From the NCBI GenBank assembly GCA_963693085.1, contig OY856412.1:1412436394-1412500393 (forward strand): a stretch of 64,000 nt of DNA, given 5' to 3'. The notes under the pieces were generated by a model. It saw nothing but the letters and a program-made list of their open reading frames with translations. It made no database searches and was not told the origin of the DNA. A program made the position numbers and the translations under genes. This document shows positions 32,115-45,086 of this stretch, one piece after another (the stretch's first letter is position 1; each line of letters begins with the position of its first letter). Source of the DNA: Alisma plantago-aquatica (Eukaryota > Streptophyta > Magnoliopsida > Alismatales > Alismataceae).

Positions 32115-35100
32115 TGTAAGGCCCCTAAACTTTCTTAATTAGTTGAATAATCTCAATTACCATAATTTAATGACTATAACCCTAATATAACCTTTTGATA
32201 TGTTTTGAAATCATAAGACAAGCTTAAGTTTCAAATTTGGCCTTAGTTGGATACTGTTTGAGCAAGTTATGCAATTTTCTATATATTTTGGACTTTTCTA
32301 CAATTTACCCAATTGAGGGGTTTTCTTTGCAATTTGTCACATGCATTATTTTCCTTATATGTTATATTATCATTCTTGAGTATTTTGATCCACGAGGCTC
32401 CTAGTTGAGCCATGGTTTGAAGGTGTTTTCCTCGAGGGTATTTTAGGGTTTACCCCTTCATGGATGAGCTACCTTTAGTAGCTATCAACTAATGAATTAT
32501 GTGATTGGCTGGGAAATTCGACAAAGGAAAGCTAAGCAGGTCTATATAGACGGTGGGCGAACTGCTTGTGTGTGTGTGCTTGTATATTCTTAATAATTTA
32601 AAGCCATGGACACTTGGATAGATACTAGAACTTCAACCTTTTCTTTTTCTTTATCTTAAAGTTATATATACTTATCCCTAAGCACAAAAATGAGCCATTT
32701 TCTCTCCACCAATTCCCTCCTTCTCTGACATTCGTTCTTCCTCTATGCTTCTGTGAATTCCCTACCCAAGGAAGATGAAAGTGGGGATCTTCTTGGAAAA
32801 AATTCTCGGGTTGTAATTGATTTCCTTTTTGGGTCTAAAAAGCTTCCTCCTAGTTATCTAGACCTACAAATGTAAGTATTAACTTATTTACTCCATTTAT
32901 TTCTTTACTCTTATTCCTCCTATATCTCTCCAGGTTGGAACCCTATTATTCCATGGTGAAAATGGCTCTAGAACTCAAAAACCTATCCTTCTTGTTTTTT
33001 TTCTAGGATTTTGCTTCTTTGTGGAGAAAAGTACCTATTTGGCCAAGTCCAGAACTGAATCTAGGGATTTCTTGCCTTATTTTCTCGAGATTCTTACTAT
33101 TTGAGATATGACCTACTCTATAGAGGTGATTTATATAACATTCTTCACTTATATTGCTTACTAGAAGCTTGTTAGTTCATGTTTATGCTTTAATGTGATG
33201 ATCTAAGCATAAAGAAATATGCTTGTTTAGAATTACGAATTTTTGTGGTGTTCCCTATTTTGTTTCAGTTCTACATGAACTTTTAAACATGTGTACGACC
33301 TTTCTAAGGTGTAATATGATCTGAGACAGGTTGAAAGCATCAATCTATGGTACTAAGCACAAAATAATTGATGGTTCAAGTTAGGGTTTTCAAGCTATTT
33401 CCTTCCCTATCACACAACCGATGGTCATACCATTCAACAACCAATGGTGTTGCTATCTTGGAAACTAATGTTCGTGATCAAGGGTGTCAAATTTATGGTG
33501 ACAACCTATGTTCACCCCCTTAGGTCAGGTTTTGGCTCAATTAGATGCTTAATTATCATTTACTAAGTATTCTAATGATGTTATCAATCGATGATGACAT
33601 CAGCTTAATATTTGATGGTGTTAATTGAATGTATTACTGATCTAACAACCAATGGTGACCTAATGATCACAATTAATGGTGGATTAGGTCATCACCATAT
33701 ATGATGATTTAAAAATGTAATTTTAGATTTGGCTAAACCTTGAACCAATGGTTCCTTGGTTCAATTGATCTAATGGTTAGAACTATACTTCAATCGATTA
33801 CCTTGAACAATGAACCTGATCCAATGAATAACATTGCATGCTTCAACATCCAATGTATTAGAATAAATCACATGGTACTATATGTGGTTCCTAGTTATGA
33901 TAATTCGATGGTTCAATACCATTAATTTGTAGTCTTACATTTTCCATTATATAGTTATATTTGATAAATCACTATAATAAGTGGATGCGTAACTCCCATG
34001 TGATCTAGCTTGTTATACCTAACCTTAATGTAATTATATGATGTTGATTGGTTATAATCAGACCTCTTGAATGATTAATGTGATAATGAATTACACTATG
34101 CTTGTGTTGAAACCACAATGTAATACTATTTGAATATCATATTGCCTTGTCATGTTCATATCTATGGACATATATGTGCTAATGATATTTTGAGCCTTGT
34201 TTAAGGCATGGAATGATGATGATAACGTTACTATGAATAATGTGATGGTCTTAATGACCTTTGGGCATGTTTGAATCCATGATTGAGGTGAAATCATCTT
34301 CATGTTCCAATAAGGGTTAAAACCTTAGAACGTATGATAAGATATTGGTATCTTGTAATAGTATGATGATAAATGTGGTCCATTAATTTGCAATGAAGGA
34401 TAGCATGTGGTTATGTGATTAAGATTTATATCTCAAATGTTTTATATCTTTTGAAGTCATTATACATATACTCTTGTTAGAAAAGAGTTAGGGTTTGAAT
34501 GTCCACTCGTATGATAAAGCCTTAATGCATTCAAATGGTCGTAATTAATCAAGTGTAACCTTAATCATGTAGAGCCATGTGCCGTAGAGCCATCTTCAGT
34601 GTCAAAACTTACTGGATGGTGAAATGAGTATTCCCAAGGGAAACCCGAAGCGCATACTATTGAGTATGTGGGGGTGGCAAGTTGAGGATATATCCTTGTC
34701 ATCCACAAATGCAGGTTATGGAGGATAGCTACGGTCATGCCTCTGACATTTGATGTTATTGAGGACAGTTGTGGTTGTACCTCAGATTAGAGGGTTTTGT
34801 ATACCCTATTTTCTACTATCGTAACTTGTACCAAGTACAGACTAGTTGTTATTAGTTAACTATATGTCACTGTTGGCAGTTTGACTAGTATGTCACTATA
34901 GTTTACTTGTACTGACTGAGGAGAAGAGATCTTAGGATACCGACTCTCCTAGATCTTATACGGAACTAAATAGCACTTCACAGTGGTCAGTTGGACTTTG
35001 AGTGGTATGACTCAAACTCCCCAGGGCATATTGATAAAAGATATAATACTAGTCATGTCATATAATTGCTAGGGTTTAATACGTATCACATTAGTTGATT

Positions 35101-35792
35101 AACCCTTGTCTTGTCTTTACACTACATAGTTCTTACATGATGCAAACTTGTGAAAATTGTGTACTTCTACTTGATGTTACAACTTATTTGCTAAACTGTT
35201 CAATCTATTCATATTGCTTATTCAATACCCTAACTGCTCAATGTATTTACTGTTAATTAATATGTTATACTAAATATATGTTGGAGAGAATTATATCTCT
35301 CACTGGGACTAGGTCTCACCCGTGGGTCACCACATTTTTTTAGGTGGTCGGGGACAATGAGGTTGAGGTTGCGCTGTGGAAGAGTACCAACCTAGTGATC
35401 AATAGATTTAGAAGGTTGGTTAGTTGTAGATGTTAGTAGTAGAGTCCTAGAGTCATCCCTATACTCTCAGGTCTGGGTATGGGATGCATTTTCTAGATGA
35501 TATACTTGTATTGACGCGAGATTTTGGTAGTATACCAATATTTGTAAATATATGGCATGTACATGTGAAATATCTTTTGTATGCAGGATGTGACTGAGGT
35601 CTTTGGACCCATATGTAAATACTTGTTACAGTATATGAGAATGGAATGATGGACCTTTTGTAAATGTTCTACAGTTTATTTACATTGTTGGAATTGGTTT
35701 TAATTATTCCATATTTTTTTATATGTGATTAATTAGTAGTTGATCAGGTTTTGTGTTTTGAGTAATCTCTTTTAGCGTGACAAGGTATCACA
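32115..35792 (+). repeat. Ty3 LTR A (complete, about 3.68 kb)
   Basis: It starts TGTAAGGCCCC and ends GTATCACA, seven bases before the PBS. Restarts of the same sequence at 40618 and 48042 confirm the left edge. A probable TATA box (CTATATAG, 32542-32549) is conserved in LTR C, with one base changed in the middle LTR. A TG microsatellite follows (about 32568). A region dense in ATGGT words spans 33360-33930. Relative to the other two LTRs it has about 52 extra bases near 32208-32260. A 3.7-kb LTR is long but within the range of Tekay/Del-type elements. Confidence 0.88.
32542..32549 (+). promoter_or_regulatory. Probable TATA box of Ty3 LTR
   Basis: CTATATAG about 430 bp into the LTR. The corresponding site in LTR C (near 48417) is identical; in the middle LTR (near 40993) one base is changed. 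Confidence 0.5.
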
Positions 35793-35799
35793 GTTAAGT

Positions 35800-35811
35800 T
35801 AGTATCAGAGC
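35800..35811 (+). other. Degenerate primer binding site of Ty3 copy A
   Basis: TAGTATCAGAGC differs by one base from the standard iMet PBS and lies seven bases after the LTR end. Copy B has lost its PBS in the deletion at 43563-43566. Confidence 0.75.
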
Positions 35812-35920
35812 TCTAGGTTTACTGAGTCTACAGGGACATAGAACTTAGGTTTGAGTCTGTCTTATGTATCCAACATATCTGATCATAGTTTATGCTTATG
35901 CAGATCTAGAGAGTAGCTAT

Positions 35921-36957
35921 GTTGCACCAAGAGGAGGTGCAGGGAGGTAGGCATGTGATGAGAGAGTGCCAGAAGCAGGGCTAGAGTAGCCCACAATGCC
36001 TCATCTAGACCCGACAATGATGGCCAATCCTGAGTTTCAGTCTATGTTTAGATAGATGATGGCCACAATCACACATATTACTGATAGAGCACCTTCACCT
36101 CATTCTAGGGCAGCCACCTCTAATGTGGAGTCCCAAGGTGTCGGGAAGACAACTGAACGTCTTAGACGTGTTGGGGAAATTGAATATGCAGGTACTTTTG
36201 ATCCAACAGATGCTGACATGTGGTTGACTGAGCTGGAAAAGACATTCAAAATCCTAAACATCACTGAAGAAGACAAAGTTAAGCATGCGGTATACCTATT
36301 GAAGGGTAGTGCTGGCCACTGGTGGGCCATAGAAGAGGAGAAAAGGCCAGGAGTTTTGATAGGATGGGAGGAGTTTTGGAGGGAATTTATTAGCCGATAT
36401 TTTCTAGAGACCTATCTAGATGAGAATATATCTCAGTTTAAGAAGATTCGTCAAGGGGCTATGACTATTAATGAGTATGAATAAAAGTTTATGGAACTTC
36501 TGAGGTTCATCCCGCATATGGCAGCAACAGAAAAGGAAAGGTTCTAGAGATTCGAAAAGGGCCTAAGTACTGAGTTGAGTACAACAACATCAACCCTAGA
36601 AAATAGGGAGAGGTTTTCCACCTTTGTGGAATCCGTAAGGTGGATTGAGAGGTCTTCCATAGACAAGCGTGAAGCAAATGCTGAGAAGTGACCTATGTAG
36701 TTTCAAGGGCAATCATCTGGAGGATTTAAGAAGCTGAGGTTTTTTCCACCACAGTTGCAACCAAGGTCAACCTTCACTGAACCAAGATTATATGCACCAT
36801 CACAGTGGACCCTGAGTCGGGGTAGAGTCACAGTTTTCCACCAACGGGAGCACACAGTACCTCATCGGTTTCAGTGATAGGGCCATTTAGGCCATATTAG
36901 GACACCAGAACATGTTACAAGTGTTGGCAAGTGGGGCATATAAGACCTTATTACCCT
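35921..36957 (+). pseudogene. Ty3 copy A gag (broken)
   Basis: The N-terminal part shows the Ty3 retrotransposon Gag domain: AGTFDPTDADMWLTELEKTF, then a GHWW motif and FISRYFLETYLDE. In-frame stops occur near 36053, 36482, 36545 and 36697. The zinc-knuckle region (TCYKCWQVGHIRPYYP near 36910) is in a different frame from the capsid part, so there is an indel near 36898-36908. The knuckle has also lost its last Cys. The original start codon is not visible. Non-functional. Confidence 0.88.
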
Positions 36958-37159
36958 ATGAAAGATGAGGAGGTGACTCAGCAGCCAAGGCAAAGTCAAC
37001 AAGGTCCAAAACAATGACAGTTTAGTCGTGGCAATGGAAGAGGACGTGGTCAGGCGTCCCAAGCAGGATCCTTCGGACAAACAAGCAGAGGACGTGGACG
37101 ACAGCAAGCAACAATAAGGTTCTATGCCATGATCTAGCCAGAAGCACTTGTCAATCTAT

Positions 37160-37680
37160 GAGCCGTGACAGGTCAGATGGAGTTATTTCATTCTAATTTG
37201 TCTGCTTCTTGTTTCGTATCTGTGTTAGTAGACCTAGGTGTGACACACTCTTTTATCACTAGAGAGGTGATAGATAGTGGTTAACTACCTGTTAGTCTTA
37301 GATCTGATAGCCTGTTGCTAGAGACTCCTTTGGTTGATTCCACCGAGTTGCGGGAAGTGTGCCCTTCTTGTGTTCTTTCTTTTTCTGGACACAACATTCA
37401 AGTGGATATTTTACCACTTGACATTCATGCTTTTGATGTCATTCTAGGAATGGATACCTTGGAAAAATACAAGGTGGTCTTGGACTGTAGTACTATGGTG
37501 GCGACGTTCAATGATGGAAATGTACAACAGATTTTTCAGGGTGATAGGAAGATTCTTCCTACATGTTTGATGTCAGCTATGACAGTTGAGCGGTTGATGA
37601 GACAAGGATGTGAGGCTTTCTTAGCTCATGTTGTGGATACTAAGGTGGTAGGTCCTAATATCCAGGAGGTACCAGTGGTG
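37160..37680 (+). pseudogene. Ty3 copy A protease (broken)
   Basis: The aspartic-protease-like domain shows VLVDLGVTHSFIT near 37225, keeping the catalytic Asp but with two changed neighbours (copy B reads VDPGATHSFI). A DVILGMDTLEKY segment lies near 37435. A TAA at 37282 is shared with copy B. A TGA at 37681, where copy B has CGA, ends the open stretch before RT. Same frame as the rest of pol. Confidence 0.88.
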
Positions 37681-37683
37681 TGA

Positions 37684-39040
37684 GAATTTGAGGATGTCTT
37701 TCTTGAGGAATTTCCTAGCATTCCCCCTCCTAGAGAGATTGAGTTTGAGATCAATCTTGTTTCTGGAACACAACCCATAACACAATCAACATATAGAATG
37801 GCACCAACAGAGATGCATGAGTTAAAGAAATAGTTACAAGAACTGCCAGAGAAGGGTTTTATCAGGTTGAGCACTTCCCTTTGGGGTGCTCCCATGTTAT
37901 TTGTCAAAAAGAAGGATGGTTCAATGAGGTTTTGTATAGACTACAGACAGTTGAACAAGGTGACAATAAATAATAAGTATCTTTTGTCGAGGATTGATGA
38001 TCTTTTTGATTAGTTGAGAGATGCCACTATGTTTTCACAAATAGACCGGAGGTCAGGTTACCATCAGTTGAGAATTAAGGCCGATGGCATACCCAAGTCA
38101 GCTTTTAAGACTAGGTATGGTCATTATGAGTTTGTGGTTATGCCGTTTGGGCTAACCAATGCACCTGCAACTTTTCTGGATCTAATGAATAGGGTGTTTA
38201 TACCTTATCTTGATTAGTGTGAGGTCATGTTCATAGATGATATCCTGATATACTCCAAGGATAGTCAACAGCATGAGCAGTACCTTTGCCAGGCATTGAC
38301 TTTGTTGAGGCAACATCAACTATATGCTAAGTTCAGCAAGTGTGAATTCTAGTTATCTGAAGTGTCTTTTCTGGGCCATGTTATATCTACAAAAGGCATT
38401 TGTGTTGATCCCAAGAAAGTGGAATTTTTACTAGAATGGGAACAACCAAAGAAACAAATAGAGATACGTAGTTTCCTAGGTCTGGCAGGTTACTACAAGA
38501 GGCTCATCAAAGACTTCAGTTCTATAGTGTTACCCCTAACTAGGTTAACCAGGAAAGATATTCCTTTTGCTTGGAATGACAAGTGTCAACGTTCTGTCCA
38601 TCTTTTGAAAGAAAAGTTGACTAGTGCACCGGTGTTAGTACTGCCAGAGCAAGGAAAAGTATATGTTGTCTTTTGTGATGCTTCAAAGAATGGCTTGGGA
38701 TGTGTGTTGATGCAGGATAAAAATGTGATTTCTTTTGCTTCGCGACAGCTTAAGAAACATGAGGAGAATTACCCAACACATGATCTGGAGCTTGCAGCGG
38801 TGGTCCATGCCTTAAAGATCTAGAGACACCATCTTTATGGAGAAAAGTGTCAGATCTTCATTGACCACAAGAATCTACAATATATCTTCTCAAAATAGGA
38901 GTTGAATATGAGGCAGAGGAGATGGATGGAGCTGATTAAGGATTATGATTGCACAATAGATTACCATCTAGGGAAAGATAATGTGGTAGCTCATGCATTG
39001 AGTAGAAATTTGTCTTCATCATCAACGGTAGATAATGCAC
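37684..39040 (+). pseudogene. Ty3 copy A reverse transcriptase and RNase H (broken)
   Basis: RT blocks in order: [48 protein letters not shown], and the FIDD active site near 38233. RNase H follows: [11 protein letters not shown] near 38668, then [13 protein letters not shown] and the Tekay/Del-like segment [20 protein letters not shown]. In-frame stops at 37831, 38011, 38215, 38350, 38821 and 38896. Those at 38350, 38821 and 38896 coincide with stops in copy B; at 37831 and 38011 copy B keeps CAG where A has TAG. No frameshift in this part. Confidence 0.92.
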
Positions 39041-39099
39041 AATTAAATGCCTTCATGTGCCATAAGAGATATATGCTAGTGTCTCTTCGCCAAATGAAT

Positions 39100-40581
39100 G
39101 TATAGCTAGAAGTTTCCTTGTTTGCAAGATTGTTGGCATAGTTACAAGTGAAACCTACCTTGAGAGAATAGATTCATGATGCACAACATAGTGATAATGT
39201 GATACAGAATATTCGATCAGGGATTGGCAGTGAAAAGTATGATGGCTTTCATGAGGCAGATGATGGTACAGTTTGTTACCATAATAGGATAGTAATTCTT
39301 GATGTTGATGGATTGAGGAAGATGGTACTTGAGGAGGCTCACTCATCCATGTATGCAATGCATCCTGGAAGTACCAAGATGTACCAAAACTTGAAAGACA
39401 TGTATTGGTGGCCAGGTCTAAAGCATGATGTGGCAGAGTTCATTGGCAAATGTCCAGTTTGACAGTAGGTGAAGGTTGAGCACCAGAAGCCTGTAGGGAC
39501 ATTACAACCCTTGCCAATACCGCTGTGGAAATGGGATCATATTACTATGGACTTTGTGGTTGGTCTTCCTAGGACATCCAAGGGTCATTTTTCCATATGG
39601 GTGATAGTAGACAGATTGACAAAGTCATCTCATTTTCTGCCAGTTAAGATGATGTTTACATCAGAGAAATTGGTAAAAACATATGTTGATGAGATAGTCT
39701 GTCTGCATGGCATTCTAGTGACTATAGTTTCTGATAGAGGTCCATAGTTTGCAAGTCATTTTTGGGAGCATCTGTATTCAGCAATGGGAACATAGCTAAG
39801 ATTCAACACAACTTTTCATCCATAGACTGATGGCCAGTCTGAAAGGACTATTCATACTTTAGAGGATCTCTTGAGGGCATGTGTGCTGCAATTTCTTGGT
39901 GGGATGTACATCTGACTCTGATAGAGTTTGCGTACAACAATAGCTATCAAAGAAGCATAGATATGGCCCCTTATGAGGCTTTGTATGGGACATGATGTCG
40001 GTCTCCTCTTTGCTGGTATGAGACAAGTGAATATCAACTTTTGGGTCCTAAGCTAGTACAACAGACTACAAAAAAGATTAAAGTGATACAACAACAGTTG
40101 AAAGCAGCCCAGGACGTGGAAATCTTATGCAGATAACCGACACAGACCACTCGAGTTCCAAGTGGGAGATAGAGTATATCTTAAGGTTTCTCCTTGGAAA
40201 GGTGTGCTGAGGTTTGGAAAGAAGGGTAAATTGGCTCCTAGATTTATGGTACCATAGCCTGTCCTAGCTCATGTTGAAAAGGTAGAATATAAGTTGGAGC
40301 TACCTTTAGAGCTACATAAATTGCATAATGTCTTTCACATCTCTATGTTGAGTAAATGCCATCCAGATACTGACCAAACAATCCAACCAGTAGAGGTTGA
40401 GTTAGATGAGGATATCTCCCATGTTGAGGGTCATGTATTGATCCTGGATAGAAGGGTGAAAAAGCTAAAGAGAAAATATATAATACTAGTGAAAGTTTTA
40501 TGGAATCATCATGACATAGAGGAAGCCACATGGAAACTAGAGAATGAGATGCACAGATTATACCCATCTCTTTTAGCATAG
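39100..40581 (+). pseudogene. Ty3 copy A integrase with C-terminal chromodomain-like tail (broken)
   Basis: The zinc-binding N-terminal part shows HPGSTKMYQNLKDMYWWPGL and CPV, the second Cys of the pair having become a stop at 39460. Catalytic core: [17 protein letters not shown] and the SERTI Glu segment. Downstream are the GDRVYL-type and LPLELHKLHNVFHISMLSKC segments. The last about 50 codons (VKVLWNHHDIEEATWKLE) match the chromodomain-like tail of Tekay/Del chromoviruses. Stops include 39466, one near 39747 and several in between. Compared with copy B, 4 nt are missing near 39899 and 2 nt near 40118, so the frame is lost and then regained. Confidence 0.9.
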
Positions 40582-40617
40582 GATTTCAGGGTGAAATCCT
40601 TGTTAGAGGTATATAGT

Positions 40618-43563
40618 TGTAAAGCCCCTGAACTTGCTTAATGAATTGAATAATCTTAATTACCATAATTGAATACCTAGAGCCCTAATCTAACCTTTTG
40701 ATATGTTTTGAGCAAGTTATGTAATTTTCTATACATTTTGGACTTTTATGCAATTTACCCAATTGAGGGGTTTTCTTTGCACTTTGTCACATGCATTATG
40801 TTCCTTAGATGTTATATTATCATTCTTGAGTATTTTGAGCCATGGGGCTCCTAGTTAAGACATGGTTTGAAGGTGTTTTCCTCAAGGGTATTTTAGGGTT
40901 TACCCCTTCATGGATGAGCTACCTTTATTAGCTATCAACTAATGAATTATGTGATTGGCTGGGAAATTTGACAAAGGAAAGATAAGAAGGTCAATATAGA
41001 TGGTGGGGGAGATACTTTTGTGTGTGTGTGCTTGTATATTCTTAATAATTTAAAGCCATGGACACTTGGATAGATACTAGAACTTCAACCTTTTCTTTTC
41101 TTTATCTTAAATTATATATACTTATCCCTAAGCACTAAAATGAGCCATTTACTCTCCACAACTTCCCTCCTTCTCTGACCTTCATTTTCCCTCTATGCTG
41201 CTATGAATTCCCTGCCCAAGGAAGAATAAAGTGGGGATCTTCTTGGAAAAAAATTTAGGGTTGCAATTGATTTGCTTTTTGGGTCTAAAAGCTTCCTCCT
41301 AGTGATCTTAACCTAAAAATGTAAGTATTAACTTATTTCCTCCATTTATTTCTTTTCTCTTCTTCCTCATATATCTCTCCAGGTTGGAACCATGCTATTC
41401 CATGGTGAAAGTGGCCCTAGAACTCAAACATCTATCCTTCTTATTTCTTTTTCAAGGATTTTGCTTCTTTGTGGAGAGAAGTGCCTATTTGGCCAAGTTT
41501 AGAACTGAATCTAGGGATTTATTGCCTTATTTGGTTGAGATTCTTACTGTTTGAGATCTGACCTACTCTATGGAGGTGAGTTATATAACATTCTTCACTT
41601 ATATTGCTTACTAGAAGCTTGTAAGTTCATGTTTATGCTTTAATGTGATGATCGAAGCATAAAGAAACCATGCTTGTTTAGAATTACAAATTTTTGTGGT
41701 GTTCCCTATTTTGTTCCAGTTCTATATGAACTTGTAAACCTGTGTACGACCTTTCTAAGGTGTAACATGATCTGGGACAGGTTGATAGCATCAACCTATG
41801 ATGCTAAGCACAAAATAATTGATGGTTCAAGTTAGGGTTTTCAAGCTATTTCCTTCCCTATCACACAACCGATGGTCATACCATTCAACAACCAATGGTG
41901 TCGCTATCTTGGCAACTGATGTTTGTGATCAAGGGTGTCAAATTTATGGTGACAACCTATGGTCACCCCCTTAGGTCATTTTTTTGCTCAATTAGATGTT
42001 TAATTATCATTTACTATGTATTCTAATGATGTTATAAATTGATGATGACATTAGCTTAATATTTGATGGTGTTAACTAAATGTATTATTTATCTAACAAC
42101 CAATGGTGACCTAATGATCACAATTAATGGTGGATCAGGTCATCACCATATATGATGAGTTAAGAATGTAATTGTAGATTTGGCTAAACCTTGAACCAAT
42201 GGTTCCTTGGTTCAATTGATCTAATGGTTAGACCTATACTTCAATTGATTACCTTGAACAATGAACCTAATCCAATGAATAACATTGGATGCTTCAACAT
42301 CTAATGGATTAGAATAAATCACATGGTATTATATGTGGTTCCTAGTGATGATAATTAGATGGTTCAATACCATTAATTTGTAGTCTTACCTTTTCCATTA
42401 TATAGTTATATTTGATAAATCACTATAATAAGTTGATGTGTAACTCCCATGTGATCTAGCTTGTTATACCTAACCTTAATATAATTATACGAAGTTGATT
42501 GGTTATAATCAGACCTCATGAATGATTAATGTGATAATGAATTGCACTCTTCTTATGTTGAAACCACAATGTAATACTATTTGAATATCATAGTGCCTTG
42601 CCATTTAAATATCTATGGACATATATTTGTTAATGATCTTTTGAGCCTTGCTTAAGGCATGGAATGATGAGGACAACCTTATTATGAATAATTTGATGGT
42701 ATTAATGACCTTTGGGCATGTTTGAAGCCATGATTGTGGTGAAATCCTCTTCATGTTCCAATAAGGGTTAAAACCCTAAAACTTGTGATAAGATATTGGT
42801 ATCTTGTAATAGTATGATGATAAGTGTGGTCCATTAATTTGCAATGAATGATAGCATGTGGTAATGTGATTAAGATTTATATCTCAAATGTTTTATATAT
42901 TTTGAAGTCATTATACATATACTCTTGTTAGAAAAGAATTAGGGTTTGAATGTCCACTTGCATGATAAAGCCTTAATGCATTCAATTGGCTATAATTAAT
43001 CAAGTGTAACCTTAATCATGTAGATCCCTGTGTCGTAGAGCCATCTTCAGTGTCAGAACTTACTGGATGGTGAAACGAGTATTCCCAAGGGAAACTCAGA
43101 GCGCATACTATTGAGTATGTGGGGGTGGCAAGTTGAGTATATATCCTTTTCATCCACAAATGCAAGTTATGGAGGATGGATATGGTCATGCCTCTGACAT
43201 TGGATGTGATTGAGGACATCTGCGGTTGTACCTCAGATTAGAGGGTTTTGTATACCCTATTTTCTAGTGTCGTAACTTGTACCAAGTACGGACTAGTTGT
43301 TATCATTTGACTATATGTCACTGTTGGCAGTTTGATAGGTATGTCACTACAGTTTACTTGTACTGACCGAGGGGAAGAGTTCTTAGGATACTGACACTCC
43401 TAGATCTTATATGGAACTGAATAGCACTTCACAGTGGTCAGTTGGACTTTGAGTGGTACGACTCAAACTCCCCAAGGCATAGTAATAAAAGATATAATAC
43501 TAGCCATGTAGTATAATTACTAGGGTTTAATACGTATCACATTGTTTGATTAACCCTTGTCTT
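40618..43563 (+). repeat. Ty3 middle LTR (3' end deleted)
   Basis: It begins TGTAAAGCCCC at the end of copy A and follows LTR A to the base matching 35112, then jumps into gag. It lacks the LTR end, PBS and gag start (about 1027 bp). The two parent sites share TGTC, present once at 43563-43566, which points to microhomology deletion. It also lacks the 52-bp segment of LTR A, as does LTR C. Confidence 0.88.
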
Positions 43564-43566
43564 GTC

Positions 43567-44520
43567 GGGAAGACATTTGAACGTCTTAGACGTGTTGGGG
43601 AAATTGAATATGCAGGTATTTCTGATCCAGCAGACGCTGACATGTAGTTGACTGAGCTGGAAAAGTCATTTAAAATCCTAAACATCATAGAAGAAGACAA
43701 AGTTAAGCATGCAGTATACCTGTTGAAGGGTAGTGCTACCCACTGGTGGGCCATAGAAGAGGAGAAAAGACCAGGAGTTGTGATAGGATGGGAGGAGTTT
43801 TGAAGGGAATTTGTTAGACGATATTTTCTAGAGACCTATCTAGATGAGAAGATATCTCAGTTTAAGAAGATTCGTCAAGGGGCTATGACTATTAATGAGT
43901 ATGAATCAAAGTTTATGGAACTTCTGAGGTTCATCCCGCATATGGCAGCAACGGAAAAGGAAAGGATCTAGAGATTCGAAAAGAGCCTAAGTACTGAGTT
44001 GAGTACAACAACATCAGCCCTAGAAAATAGGGAGAGGTTTTCCACCTTTGTGGAATCCTTAAGGAGGATTGAGAGGTCTTCCATAGAGAAGCGTGAAGCT
44101 AGTGCTAAGAAGCGACCTATGTAGTTTAAAGGGAAATCATCTGAAGGCATTAAGAAGCGGAGGTTTTTTCCACCACAATCGCAACCAAGGTCAGCCTTCA
44201 CTGAACCAAGATCACATGCACCATCACAGTGGACCCCGAGTCGGGGTAGAGTCACAGTCCACCAACGGGAGCCCACAATACCTCATTGGTTTCAGTGAAA
44301 GGGCCATTTAGGCCATATCAGGACACCAGAACATATTACAAGTGTGGGCAAGTGGGGCATACAAGACCTTATTTCCCTATGAAAGATGAGGAGGTGACTC
44401 AGCAGCCAAGGCAAAGTCAACAAGGTCCACAACAACAATAGTTTAGTAGTGGAAGTGGAAGAGGACGTGGTCAGGCATCCCAGGTAGGATCCTTTAGACA
44501 AACAAGCAGAGGACGTGGAC
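43567..44520 (+). pseudogene. Ty3 copy B gag (5' truncated, broken)
   Basis: It starts abruptly at GKTFERLRRVGEIEYAG, directly fused to the truncated LTR. It keeps ELEKSFKILN, WWAIEEEKRPGV and FLETYLDE. Stops near 43645, 43801, 43968 and 44122; the last two coincide with copy A. The knuckle segment (YYKCGQVGHTRPYFP near 44334) is again out of frame with the capsid part, displaced in the same direction as in copy A. It has lost the first and last Cys ligands. Confidence 0.87.
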
Positions 44521-44579
44521 GGCAGCAGGCAACAACAAGGTTCTATGCCATGACCCAACCAGAAGTAGTTGTCAATCCA

Positions 44580-45086
44580 CGAGTTGTAACAGGTCAGATG
44601 GAGTTATTTCATTCTAATTTGTCTGCTTCTTGTTTCGTATCTGTGTTAGTAGACCCAGGTGCAACACACTCTTTTATCACTGGAGAGGTGATAGATAGTT
44701 GTTAACTACCTATTAGTCTTAGATCTGATAGCTTGTTGGTAGAGACTCCTTTGATTGATTCTGCTGAGTTGCGGGAAGTGTGCCCTTCTTGTGTTCTTTC
44801 TTTTTATAGACACAACATTCAAGTGGATCTTTTGCCACTTGAAAAGTATGGTTTTGATGTAATCCTAAGAATGGATAACTTGGAAAAATACGAGGTGGTC
44901 TTGTACTATAGTACTAAGGTGGCGACATTCCATGATGGAGATGTACAACAGATTTTTCAAGGTAATAGGAATCTTCTTCCTACATATTTGATGTCAGCTA
45001 TGACAGCTGAGTGGTTGATGAGACAAGGATGTGAGTCTTTCTTAGCTCATGTTGTGGATACCAAGGCAGTATGTCCTAATATCTAG
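44580..45086 (+). pseudogene. Ty3 copy B protease (broken)
   Basis: VLVDPGATHSFITGEVID near 44646 preserves the protease active-site segment better than copy A. The TAA after it is shared with A. The frame ends at TAG 45084, where copy A has CAG. Confidence 0.87.
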
